From positions 1 through 9,042 of the forward strand of contig CALHIW010000082.1 in the NCBI GenBank assembly GCA_938030905.1: a DNA stretch of 9,042 nt. The letters are read 5' to 3'. Of the stretch, positions 1 through 6,600 are shown piece by piece (within the stretch, counting starts at the first letter, position 1; every line of letters starts with the position of its first letter). Source of the DNA: Candidatus Methanomethylicia archaeon (GTDB lineage Archaea; Thermoproteota; Methanomethylicia; CALHIW01). Under the pieces are notes generated by a model. The model was not told where the DNA came from. It was given only the letters and a program-made list of their open reading frames with translations, and did not search any database. Made by a program: the position numbers and the translations under genes.

Positions 1-170
1 AAACATACGAGTTAATAAGAGAAGCAAGCTTAAACAAACCTAAAACACCAAGCCCAATAAGAAGCAAACATATAAAGAATACCGTCAACCCCACATAGCT
101 TAAGAAACCAGCACAACAAGAGAAACTAAATACAACCCAAACCCCACACTCAAAAACTCAACGAACTCAA
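1..170 (-). other. G/T-biased segment, possible partial membrane-protein frame running off the left edge
   Basis: Read on the minus strand this stretch is very rich in G and T and poor in A, unlike the genes beside it. One minus frame has no stop from 157 to the window edge (about 52 codons) and would be almost wholly hydrophobic (for example FFICLLLIGLGVLGLF). It has no ATG, only a GTG at 94-92, and no ribosome site. A second minus frame (237 to 100) is open but overlaps the dehydrogenase gene. Because stop codons need A, open frames are expected in such a sequence by chance, so this could equally be non-coding. The codons used (GGG, TTG, CTT) differ from the neighbouring genes, which prefer GGA, TTA and ATA. 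Confidence 0.2.
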
Positions 171-202
171 TAGATACTACAATAAGAAGTTTATTTAGCA
201 AG

Positions 203-1174
203 TTAAAAGATCCAGTTTTTGCATTTAATATACTCATCCACATCTATGGCTTTTCCTAGAAATGCTGATTGTAGAGCTACTTCTGCAAGTATATGTGTTC
301 TTAAAGCATCCTCTCCTGAAGGAGTGGGGTCAAAATTATTAATTATAGAATTTATGAATTGCTTTAATTCATTGCTTAAAGGCTCTTTCCATTCATGTTC
401 AAGTACATATCTATCACTACCATTTTGAATCACTACTTCCTGAGTTATATAATCAAGATCGATAATTCCATTAGTCCCGGTCAGTGTAAGTTTTCTAATC
501 TTTTTTGGTGTTAGCCAATTAGTTTCTATAAATACACTTTCACCACTACTGTAAAACATTAAAATGTTCGCATAATCCTCAAATTTATGGATTAATTTTC
601 CTGCAACTGCAAAAATAATATTAGGCTCTTTTTCATACAAATATCTTGCTACATCGATTTCATGTATTCCATAATCCTTTATTACACCAACATCTACAAC
701 CCTTATAGGATAGGCTGAGACCCTTCTTGCAGATGATGATATTAATTTTCCAATTTTACCTTGCTTAATAAGCTCCTTTGATATTTGAACAGCAGGATTA
801 AATCTTTCAATGAATCCAACCATCATTTTCACACCGGCTTCCTTAGCTTTGCCAACCACCATTATAGCTTCCTCAATAGTAGATGTCATTGGTTTTTCGA
901 TAAACACATGAACTCCCATTTCAATTACTTTAGCAGCTATGCTTGAATGAGTTGATGTTGGAGTACAGATAGTTACTGCATCAAGTTTTTCTCTTTTTAT
1001 CATTTCTCCAAAATCAGTATACCATTTAACTTGGTATTTTTTAGCAATCAGTCTTGCAGTTTCAATGTTTAAGTCACATACAGATAGAGTTTCAATATTA
1101 TCTAATTGTTTAAGTACTCTCACGTGATTTTGACCCCAATACCCTACACCTATAACACCTACCTTAAGACTCAT
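203..1174 (-). CDS. Gfo/Idh/MocA family NAD(P)-dependent sugar dehydrogenase
   Basis: A 323-residue cytoplasmic oxidoreductase that would oxidise or reduce a hydroxyl of a sugar or nucleotide sugar using NAD(P). The N-terminal Rossmann fold is shown by GVGYWG at residues 9-14, and the family signature EKP lies at 93-95. The substrate-side motif DYGIHEID at 167-174 contains the His and Asp expected in this family. The segment ERFNPAV near 123-129 resembles archaeal and bacterial members that act on UDP-N-acetylhexosamines, which is a subgroup guess only. Length is normal. The ATG at 1174 is preceded by a purine-rich ribosome site (AGGTGGAGGTT, 1196-1186), with a rather long spacer. It is the last gene of a three-gene minus-strand operon, 36 bases after the small membrane protein. 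Its partner glycosyl-1-phosphate transferase suggests a role in making a nucleotide sugar for lipid-linked glycan assembly. Exact substrate is not visible. Confidence 0.9.
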   Translation of the reverse strand: MSLKVGVIGVGYWGQNHVRVLKQLDNIETLSVCDLNIETARLIAKKYQVKWYTDFGEMIKREKLDAVTICTPTSTHSSIAAKVIEMGVHVFIEKPMTSTIEEAIMVVGKAKEAGVKMMVGFIERFNPAVQISKELIKQGKIGKLISSSARRVSAYPIRVVDVGVIKDYGIHEIDVARYLYEKEPNIIFAVAGKLIHKFEDYANILMFYSSGESVFIETNWLTPKKIRKLTLTGTNGIIDLDYITQEVVIQNGSDRYVLEHEWKEPLSNELKQFINSIINNFDPTPSGEDALRTHILAEVALQSAFLGKAIDVDEYIKCKNWIF

Positions 1175-1210
1175 TTTCCACTTCTAACCTCCACCTTTTA
1201 TGATCTGAAT

Positions 1211-1450
1211 TTATTGTTTTAAGCATTTCCTTACAAAATACGTTTTTACACAAAGATTCCATATGTATAACCATAATGTAAATAGGAGGCCTGATATAAA
1301 CACCTTTAACAGTCCAGTTAAAAATACATCAGGTAATCCATTACGAATTTCAAGAGGAACTATTATACTAGATACTGTATAAAACAGGAAAATTAGTACT
1401 AGCCAATTAAGAAATATTATAATCAGTACAATTTTTACTCTATTTAACAT
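1211..1450 (-). CDS. Small two-helix membrane protein, function unknown
   Basis: A 79-residue protein I do not recognise. Two hydrophobic segments (about residues 7-31 and 43-66) are separated by a short polar loop containing EIRNGLPD, and the C-terminus is basic (KTYFVRKCLKQ). A longer reading from 1525 exists, but the ATG at 1450 is preferred. It has GGTGAG (1459-1454) just upstream, and it overlaps the stop of the preceding transferase gene as TGATG, typical of translational coupling. The gene therefore appears to be made together with the AglH-like enzyme and may be an accessory subunit or flippase-like helper. That is inferred from coupling and membrane character only. Confidence 0.7.
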   Translation of the reverse strand: MLNRVKIVLIIIFLNWLVLIFLFYTVSSIIVPLEIRNGLPDVFLTGLLKVFISGLLFTLWLYIWNLCVKTYFVRKCLKQ

Positions 1451-2448
1451 CAGCTCACCATGTACATTAAATACATTGTAAGTAAAGCTAGTAAAGCTGA
1501 GAAAAGAGAAGCTACTACATAGCACTTTATTAGTGTCCTTTCATCGGCAGGGCCATTAATTAAGAATAAGCTAGCAAGAACTATAGGTGCTTCTGGGCTC
1601 TTATTAATTTCAAGTTTATATTCTTCATTTATGATTACTGGACGTATTATTTCAGCCTTTTCTCTTAATCCATGGGTACTCATAAGGGTATGAAACCCAT
1701 TAAGTATGAATGGCATGAAGGCAATAAATGCTACAACTTCTGCCTTACAAATTATTGAAAGCACACCTATAAGAGCACCCACACTTAACGATCCAGTATC
1801 TCCAGAAAAAACTTTCGCAGGATATTTGTTATATGGTAGGTATGCAATTAGCGACGCCATTACAACTAAACATATTATTAACTCATTGAAATGCCCATTA
1901 ATAATAGCTGTTAAGGCTATGCAGGTAAGCACTATTAGACTTGTTAAAGGCATAACACCATTAAATACATCCATCATATTGACAGCATTCGATGTTACAG
2001 CTATAGCTACAGGAATAAGAAAGGGATATACATAATAAAGCCGAGCAAAACTAGTAAAAGGTAATTTAATGTATGGATAATAAGCTTTAAGAAGAAGTAG
2101 AGGAACTCCTCCAAAAAATGTTAGAATTGTTTTTTTGAGTGCGCTTAATGTTTTTAAGTCATCAATAAATCCTACTGTAGCTATAATGATTAGAGTTAGT
2201 ATAACTGATAAGACTTTTACTTTAAAATCGTTTTCCAGTATAAATGAAAAGAGAAACACTAATCCAATAATGATACCAACAACTATACATATTCCTCCTA
2301 TTTCAGCAACCTCTGGTTGATCTGGTTTATGTATGTCCTTACCAGTTATACCATGTAAAATCGCAAATTTAATATAGTATCTTAAGGAAATATATGTAAA
2401 AGTAAATGAAAGCAATATAGCTAGTATACTGACAACAGCTAAAGTCAT
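1450..2448 (-). CDS. aglH: AglH/Alg7-like UDP-sugar:polyprenyl-phosphate sugar-1-phosphate transferase
   Basis: A polytopic membrane enzyme of glycosyltransferase family 4 (MraY/WecA/Alg7). Such enzymes move a sugar-1-phosphate, usually GlcNAc-1-P, from a UDP-sugar to dolichyl or undecaprenyl phosphate, the first step of lipid-linked glycan assembly. Numbered from the ATG at 2448 (332 residues), the landmarks are a cytoplasmic KPDQPEVAEIGG at 41-52, the Mg-binding pair GFIDD (D96, D97), NAVNMMDVFNG at 154-164 with D160, FSGDTGS at 214-220, and a last cytoplasmic loop around STHGLREKAEIIRP. The VFNG form of the third motif, instead of bacterial DGLDG-type wording, points to the archaeal/eukaryotic Alg7 branch. 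About ten hydrophobic helices surround these loops. A GTG at 2457 would add three residues, but it lies inside the GGTGA ribosome site that serves 2448, so 2448 is chosen. It is the first gene of the operon. Enzyme class is sure, the sugar is not. Confidence 0.9.
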   Translation of the reverse strand: MTLAVVSILAILLSFTFTYISLRYYIKFAILHGITGKDIHKPDQPEVAEIGGICIVVGIIIGLVFLFSFILENDFKVKVLSVILTLIIIATVGFIDDLKTLSALKKTILTFFGGVPLLLLKAYYPYIKLPFTSFARLYYVYPFLIPVAIAVTSNAVNMMDVFNGVMPLTSLIVLTCIALTAIINGHFNELIICLVVMASLIAYLPYNKYPAKVFSGDTGSLSVGALIGVLSIICKAEVVAFIAFMPFILNGFHTLMSTHGLREKAEIIRPVIINEEYKLEINKSPEAPIVLASLFLINGPADERTLIKCYVVASLFSALLALLTMYLMYMVS

Positions 2449-2453
2449 TATGT

Positions 2454-2458
2454 TCACC
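2454..2458 (-). promoter_or_regulatory. Ribosome site that decides the aglH start
   Basis: GGTGA on the minus strand ends five bases before the ATG at 2448. The alternative GTG start at 2457 is contained in this same motif and has no ribosome site of its own, so initiation at the ATG is more likely. Confidence 0.6.
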
Positions 2459-2487
2459 TAAAATATTAGTTTACCTTGATGTTCGGT

Positions 2488-2501
2488 AAGATTTAAATCT
2501 T
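2488..2501. promoter_or_regulatory. Palindromic TATA element shared by two divergent genes
   Basis: AAGATTTAAATCTT is a perfect 14-base palindrome in the 75-base gap between divergent genes. Its centre is about 30 bases before the ATG at 2524, which fits leaderless transcription of the plus-strand gene. It is about 46 bases before the ATG at 2448, which leaves a leader of about 20 bases carrying GGTGA. On the minus strand it is preceded by purine-rich GAGAAAG, which resembles the archaeal TFB-recognition element; on the plus strand the flank GGTAAG is weaker. Because archaeal TATA boxes are oriented mainly by the flanking element, one box could serve both sides. No other good TATA element lies in the gap. 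Confidence 0.6.
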
Positions 2502-2523
2502 TCTCCATGTTAACCTAATATTC

Positions 2524-3300
2524 ATGCAACACTATCTAAGTAAAGTAAACAAATTAAAATCTTTCTTCAGTAAAATTAGGGATGCCACTATACTGCTTGG
2601 TGGCGATATTGGAAGTGCTGTTCTGGCAAAGATAGCTAAAGATTTCTTAGGTGATAGTGTAATTGCTATAACTATAAATTCACCTATAGTTTCTCCACTA
2701 AGAATATACAATGCAAGTAAATTAGCTGCCCAAATTAAAATCCCACATATTCTAGTTAACCTAAATGAGCTTCAAATTGAAGGCTTTGCAAAAAATTTTA
2801 AAAGTAATAGATGTATTTTATGTCTAAAATACAGATATGGGATGATTAAAAAAATAGCCCTAGAAGCAGGATTTAGTAAAATCATTGATGGATCATATAC
2901 TCAAGAAAACACTTTTAAGCAAAAACGAAATATTTGTATAAAAGAAGATATTTTCCAGCCACTTATAGAATTCGAATTTAACCATGATGAAGTGCTAAAA
3001 CTTCATAAATTTATTGGATTAAAAGGTCCACAACATATACCTAAATGTATTGCAGACAAAATTCCATGCAGTACTGAAATCACTTTAAATAAGATAAAAT
3101 ATATTAGACTTATTGAGGCATATCTACATAAACGTTACAAAATATATACTGACGTACACTATAACGGTGAAAATATAATACTAGATATAAAAGCAACAGC
3201 CAGTCATGACATTAATAAGGATGAAATTGTTAATTCCATCAGCAAAACTTTTAGAAATGCCAATATTAAGAAGGTAGACTGGGTTTTTACCGTCTTGTAG
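2524..3300 (+). CDS. LarE-like PP-loop sulfur-transfer family protein with altered PP-loop
   Basis: A 258-residue soluble protein that follows the LarE pattern (ATP-dependent sacrificial sulfur transferase, COG1606) along most of its length. LarE adenylates a carboxylate and supplies sulfur for the nickel-pincer cofactor of lactate racemase. The PP-loop position reads LGGDIGS (25-31) where the family has SGGxDSS, so the key Ser and Asp are replaced. The ITINSP segment (50-54) matches the family's TADSP. A CxxC lies at 97-100 (RCILCLK), as in typical LarE RCYxCK, followed by IDGSYTQE (121-128). HIPKCIADKIPCSTEIT (171-187) aligns without gaps to the family's PASACLASRFPYGEPIT, so C175 sits at the catalytic/sacrificial cysteine; C182 is extra. 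The C-terminal part has lost the RHHG signature. No larB or larC homologue is nearby. The ATG is probably leaderless, driven by the TATA element at 2488-2501. LarE ancestry is fairly sure; activity is open. Confidence 0.75.
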   Translation: MQHYLSKVNKLKSFFSKIRDATILLGGDIGSAVLAKIAKDFLGDSVIAITINSPIVSPLRIYNASKLAAQIKIPHILVNLNELQIEGFAKNFKSNRCILCLKYRYGMIKKIALEAGFSKIIDGSYTQENTFKQKRNICIKEDIFQPLIEFEFNHDEVLKLHKFIGLKGPQHIPKCIADKIPCSTEITLNKIKYIRLIEAYLHKRYKIYTDVHYNGENIILDIKATASHDINKDEIVNSISKTFRNANIKKVDWVFTVL

Positions 3301-3352
3301 GCCTTAGATATGAAAAATTAGGTGATTAATGGTTTAACTCAACAAGGCCAGA

Positions 3353-3357
3353 TTTTT
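3353..3357 (+). terminator. Short T-tract after the LarE-like gene
   Basis: A T5 tract about 53 bases after the stop and ahead of the next promoter is a plausible archaeal T-tract terminator. There is no supporting hairpin, and such short tracts also occur by chance in AT-rich DNA. Confidence 0.25.
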
Positions 3358-3363
3358 ACTAGT

Positions 3364-3375
3364 AAAATTTAAAAA
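3364..3375 (+). promoter_or_regulatory. TATA-type promoter of the membrane pyrophosphatase gene
   Basis: AAAATTTAAAAA, preceded by TTACTAGT, is centred about 33 bases before the ATG at 3403. This predicts a transcription start near 3397 and a leader of only about six bases, consistent with the absence of a ribosome site before the gene. Confidence 0.55.
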
Positions 3376-3402
3376 CTGCGATGCAAAATATAGAAAGATC
3401 TT

Positions 3403-5505
3403 ATGATCAGTGTTTGGTTAGCAATAGTACTAAGTGCAAGCTTATCTGCAGTAATATATGCACTCGCCTTAACTACTTATGTTTTAAAACAGGATAAAGG
3501 CTCAGGTAGGATGGTTGAGATACACAACTATATTAAGGAGGGGGCTAAGGCTTATCTAGCTAAACAGTACATGATAATAACGATAATTATTATTATAATT
3601 GCCTTTATAATGTATCTAGCATTTAGAACTATAAACTCTGAATACGCTATACGTAATGTTATTTCATATGTAGTTGGTGCATTAACATCTTCCCTTTGTG
3701 GATTTGTTGGTATGTATGTTGCTGTAAATGCAAACGTTAGAACGGCAAATAGTGCTAAAAATAGTGGACTGAATAAGGCTTTAAAAGTAGCATTTAGTGG
3801 TGGCGCCGTCTTGGGTATGTCTGTCGTAGGTGTTGGCCTATTATCTATATTACTATTTCTCTGGCTCTATGGCGGATTTTCCAATAATTTAGAAGTCGTT
3901 AAAGACGCTATTAGAGATACCGTTTCCTTTGCATTTGGTGCTAGTACTGTTGCATTATTTGCAAGAGTAGGCGGCGGAATATATACTAAGGCCGCTGATA
4001 TAGGTGCCGACCTTGTTGGTAAAGTTGAAAGAGGGATTCCTGAAGATGATCCGAGAAATCCAGGTGTTATTGCTGATAATGTTGGTGATAATGTTGGTGA
4101 TGTTGCAGGTATGGGTGCAGATCTTTATGAGTCATATGTTGAAGCTATAATTTCAACAATGGTTATTGGAGCTACTATAACCTTAACTGTAAAATCTATT
4201 AACTGGATTGTACTTCCAATGGTTATAGCTGGTATGGGAATAGTTTCATCAATAATTTCCACTATTGCTATAAGTTTAATTAAAGACCCATCACGTGCAA
4301 TTACAAGTACTACCCTCATATCTACAATTTTAACAGCAATTTTTTCATATTTTATTTGTATTCAAATACTTGGAAGCGAAGGTATAGGTGTATTTATGGC
4401 TGTACTAGCAGGTTTAATTGTAGGCATGGTTGTAGGTATAACTTCTGATTACTTTACAAATAGAGATAAAAAGCCAGTTAAAATAGTTGCAGAGGCTTCT
4501 CAAGCAGGTCCAGCATTAACAATACTAACAGGCTTCTCTATTGGATTTCTCAGTACAATAATACCGATGATTAGCATAGCTATAGCTGGTATAATCTCCT
4601 ATACTTTTGCTACTAATTATGTTGTTAGCGTAGCTAATAAGTTAGCTATTGGCCTCTATGGTGTAGCTATGTCGGCTGTGGGCATGCTTGCTCCAGTAGG
4701 AGTTGTTGTAGCTGCAGATGCTTATGGACCAGTTACAGATAATGCTGCAGGTATTGCTGAGCAAGCTGGATTAGGAGAAGAAGTACGTATTACATGCGAT
4801 AGACTTGATTCTATAGGTAATACCATGAAATCAATATGTAAAGGATTTGCAATAGGTTCAGCTGCTTTAACAGCTTTAGCATTGATATCTGCATACATCC
4901 AATTATTACCAGAACAAGCAGTTAGTAGAATATTAAATGAGTTAAGTTTAATGAATCCCTACACGTTGGCAGGAATAATAATTGGTGCAAGTCTACCTGC
5001 AGTACTTACATCTACTGTGATAATGGGTGTAAGTAGAACAGCACATAAACTTGTTGAAGAAATCAGAAGACAATTTAGAGAAATACCTGGTTTAATGGAG
5101 GGTAAAGCTAAACCAGATTATGATAAATGTATAAGTATAGCCACGGTAAACGCCCTTAAAAATCTTATAGCTCCAGGTATAATTGCTTTGTCTTTACCAA
5201 TAATTATTGGTCTATTCCTTGGACCTACAGCTTTATGTGGAATGCTTATTGGAGCTGTTGTAGTAGGTCTATTATTAGGGTTATTTCAGGGTAATGTAGG
5301 TAATACCTGGGATAATGCTAAAAAGTATGTTGAGCTTGGTAATTTAGGTGGTAAAGGAAGTGATGCTCATAAAGCAGCTGTTATTGGTGACACTATTGGA
5401 GATCCAATGAAGGACTCAGCAGGTCCAGCTCAAAATATATTCATAAAACTTATGTCAGTTGCTTCGTTAACGTTTGCTGTAATGATAGCCCTATTTTATT
5501 TCTAA
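3403..5505 (+). CDS. hppA: Membrane-bound ion-pumping pyrophosphatase
   Basis: A 700-residue integral membrane enzyme with about 16 helices that hydrolyses cytoplasmic pyrophosphate and pumps H+ or Na+ outward. Family landmarks are present in order: EGAKAYLAKQY near 46-56, GADLVGKVE (201-209), the substrate-binding EDDPRNPGVIADNVGDNVGD (214-233), AGMGADLYESYVEA (235-248), GNTMKSICKGFAIG (472-485), GNTWDNAKKYVE, and DTIGDPMKDSAGP (663-675). All the expected pyrophosphate/Mg aspartates visible in these blocks are intact. K476 occupies the position where Lys marks K+-independent enzymes and Ala marks K+-dependent ones; C479, three residues on, is unusual where independent enzymes mostly have Thr. 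Helix 6 carries glutamates at both alternative ion-gate positions (E243 and E247). Length is normal and no signal peptide is needed. It is a single-gene unit with its own TATA box, unrelated to its neighbours. Family is certain; pumped ion is not. Confidence 0.97.
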   Translation: MISVWLAIVLSASLSAVIYALALTTYVLKQDKGSGRMVEIHNYIKEGAKAYLAKQYMIITIIIIIIAFIMYLAFRTINSEYAIRNVISYVVGALTSSLCGFVGMYVAVNANVRTANSAKNSGLNKALKVAFSGGAVLGMSVVGVGLLSILLFLWLYGGFSNNLEVVKDAIRDTVSFAFGASTVALFARVGGGIYTKAADIGADLVGKVERGIPEDDPRNPGVIADNVGDNVGDVAGMGADLYESYVEAIISTMVIGATITLTVKSINWIVLPMVIAGMGIVSSIISTIAISLIKDPSRAITSTTLISTILTAIFSYFICIQILGSEGIGVFMAVLAGLIVGMVVGITSDYFTNRDKKPVKIVAEASQAGPALTILTGFSIGFLSTIIPMISIAIAGIISYTFATNYVVSVANKLAIGLYGVAMSAVGMLAPVGVVVAADAYGPVTDNAAGIAEQAGLGEEVRITCDRLDSIGNTMKSICKGFAIGSAALTALALISAYIQLLPEQAVSRILNELSLMNPYTLAGIIIGASLPAVLTSTVIMGVSRTAHKLVEEIRRQFREIPGLMEGKAKPDYDKCISIATVNALKNLIAPGIIALSLPIIIGLFLGPTALCGMLIGAVVVGLLLGLFQGNVGNTWDNAKKYVELGNLGGKGSDAHKAAVIGDTIGDPMKDSAGPAQNIFIKLMSVASLTFAVMIALFYF

Positions 5506-5698
5506 ACTTTTTACATAAATATGATAAAAACGGCAATCTACAACTATAAAGTTAATAGGATAGAAGCTGCAGAACTCCAGTAAAGTCATAAGAATGGATT
5601 AGAAAACTTTAAGCTAACTGATTGCTTACTGTTTACAATATTATATTAGTTATGTTTATTGTTTGTTATATTTTGATTAATAGGTTTTATATTTTAGT
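5506..5698. other. Intergenic region after hppA
   Basis: AT-rich spacer with no recognisable gene or RNA. A T5 tract at 5508-5512, three bases after the hppA stop, may act as a terminator. The word AGAAGCTGC occurs at 5562-5570 and again at 5708-5716, which could be a trace of duplication but is too short to rely on. Confidence 0.4.
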
Positions 5699-5945
5699 CT
5701 ATATATGAGAAGCTGCTGGTATTTTCTTACTCATTTTACTGTAGCTCCTATAGATAATAGTTTCTTTAGCAATTCTATATTTGAGTAGAAACAATCCAGT
5801 AATAAAATTAGCCACAGCCCTTCTAATAATAACCTGAGTCCTTAAACGAAACATAGCCCTAGATACGAACTCAAAAACAGTAATAAACATCTAGCTGAAA
5901 AGCCTTATAACCATCTAAATGAATTTACATCAAATTCCCAAATCT
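5699..5945 (-). pseudogene. Possible transposase C-terminal remnant
   Basis: From 5890 to 5699 the minus strand is open for 63 codons starting at an ATG, with EFVSRAMFRLRTQV then RRAVANFITGLFLLKY. This follows the pattern at the end of many archaeal DDE transposases, where FGExV is followed by a basic helix and a hydrophobic stretch. Just upstream, a neighbouring frame reads RWL-stop-GFSAR (about 5909-5884), resembling the RWxVEGFFSA block that carries the catalytic glutamate; the glutamate itself is not found. In-frame stops precede the ATG, there is no ribosome site, and the terminal part is basic. I therefore prefer a decayed IS5-like gene over a functional small protein. It lies 17 bases downstream of the aIF1A stop, in the same orientation. 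If intact, it would be a 63-residue basic protein of unknown role. Confidence 0.4.
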
Positions 5946-5962
5946 TAGTTTCGTTAAATTCA

Positions 5963-6277
5963 TTATTGACTACTGATGACATCTATACTATAGCCTAGTT
6001 CTTTTAACTTTCTTACCTCATCCTTTTCATATCTATAAACAATATCTCCTCTAGAGTTTGATTGAAAATCCCACGGAGTAATTAAGACTAGATCTCCCTC
6101 ACTAATCCATATCTTCTTCTTCATGCGTCCTGGAATTCGACAGACTCTTGTCTTTCCATCCATACATTTAACTTTTAGTCTATCATATCCTAAAAGTTGC
6201 TCAACGATTCCTAAACACTCATGTCCTTCTGGAATTCTTACCTTTTGTGCTTTTTCACCTTTATTTCTAGTCATCAT
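5963..6277 (-). CDS. eif1A: Translation initiation factor aIF1A
   Basis: A 104-residue S1/OB-fold protein that binds the 30S A-site region and promotes initiation complex formation, the archaeal counterpart of bacterial IF1 and eukaryotic eIF1A. The OB-fold block runs from about residue 15 to 92. Recognisable pieces are the basic N-terminus, GHECLGIVEQLLGYDRLKV, the RNA-binding strand CMDGKTRVCRIPGRMKKKIW, GDLVLITPWDF, and the C-terminal helix DEVRKLKELGY. Length is typical for archaea. Two adjacent ATG codons (6277 and 6274) could both serve as start; GGAAAG just upstream is a weak ribosome site. A plausible TATA element at 6312-6322 would give a short leader. It stands alone, divergent from the methionine-salvage gene, with transposase debris downstream. 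Confidence 0.95.
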   Translation of the reverse strand: MMTRNKGEKAQKVRIPEGHECLGIVEQLLGYDRLKVKCMDGKTRVCRIPGRMKKKIWISEGDLVLITPWDFQSNSRGDIVYRYEKDEVRKLKELGYSIDVISSQ

Positions 6278-6311
6278 CTTTCCACTTATTTTTATTAATA
6301 AAATCCTTACT

Positions 6312-6322
6312 TATTAAGCTTT
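6312..6322 (-). promoter_or_regulatory. Putative TATA element of the aIF1A gene
   Basis: Read on the minus strand, GCTTAATAAGT preceded by AGCTAAA lies about 40 bases before the ATG at 6277. It predicts a start near 6290 and a leader of about 13 bases. The alternative TTTATTAATAAA closer to the gene would place the start inside the coding region. Confidence 0.35.
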
Positions 6323-6493
6323 AGCTTTGTGACTTAATATTTATTTCTCGTACTTTTGTTCATTAAAACTGTGATTATAAGCTATCCATTAAAGTTTCCT
6401 ATATTCTTATATTAAAATAAATCTCAAATTTCAGAGTTAAGTTACAAAGTAATTTTTACAGTAAGTTCATAGAATATAGAAATCCCTAAACCC

Positions 6494-6520
6494 TCTAATA
6501 AATCTTCTCTTATTAGAAGA
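6494..6520. repeat. Two mutually exclusive hairpins
   Basis: TCTAATAA (6494-6501) pairs with TTATTAGA (6510-6517). TCTTCT (6503-6508) pairs with AGAAGA (6515-6520). The two stems share bases, so only one can form at a time. The site is upstream of the predicted mtnA start, so a leader role is unlikely unless a longer transcript exists. Confidence 0.3.
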
Positions 6521-6573
6521 AAGAGATATAAAGTTAAGCTGGAGTTATAACTGATATTCAAGAAACTTGTAGA

Positions 6574-6583
6574 AAGTTTAAAT
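6574..6583 (+). promoter_or_regulatory. TATA element of the mtnA gene
   Basis: AAGTTTAAAT is centred at about 6579.5, with AGA purines upstream. With the usual 26-27 base spacing, transcription would begin near 6606. This favours leaderless initiation at the second ATG (6607) over the first (6601). Confidence 0.5.
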
Positions 6584-6600
6584 TCTTTTAAAATAAACAT

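Larger units (their letters stand above)
6278..6600. other. Spacer between divergent aIF1A and mtnA genes
   Basis: A 323-base AT-rich spacer with a promoter near each end. Between them I see no gene, only a pair of overlapping inverted repeats (6494-6520) and a 10-base palindrome AGTTATAACT (6543-6552) about 25 bases ahead of the mtnA TATA box that could be a regulator site. No tRNA or box C/D pattern was found. Confidence 0.5.

Noticed and set aside
219..428. Plus-strand frame of 69 codons
   Set aside because: Lies antisense to the well-supported dehydrogenase, with no promoter or family similarity.
1211..1525. Longer 104-residue version of the small membrane protein
   Set aside because: The extra 25 residues overlap the transferase gene and lack a ribosome site; the ATG at 1450 has one and overlaps the stop as TGATG.
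1706..2320. Two plus-strand frames inside the transferase gene
   Set aside because: Antisense shadows of a conserved membrane enzyme.
4125..4319. Minus-strand frame of 64 codons
   Set aside because: Antisense to hppA conserved motifs; hydrophobic composition mirrors the membrane helices opposite.
6123..6317. Plus-strand frame of 64 codons
   Set aside because: Antisense to aIF1A.
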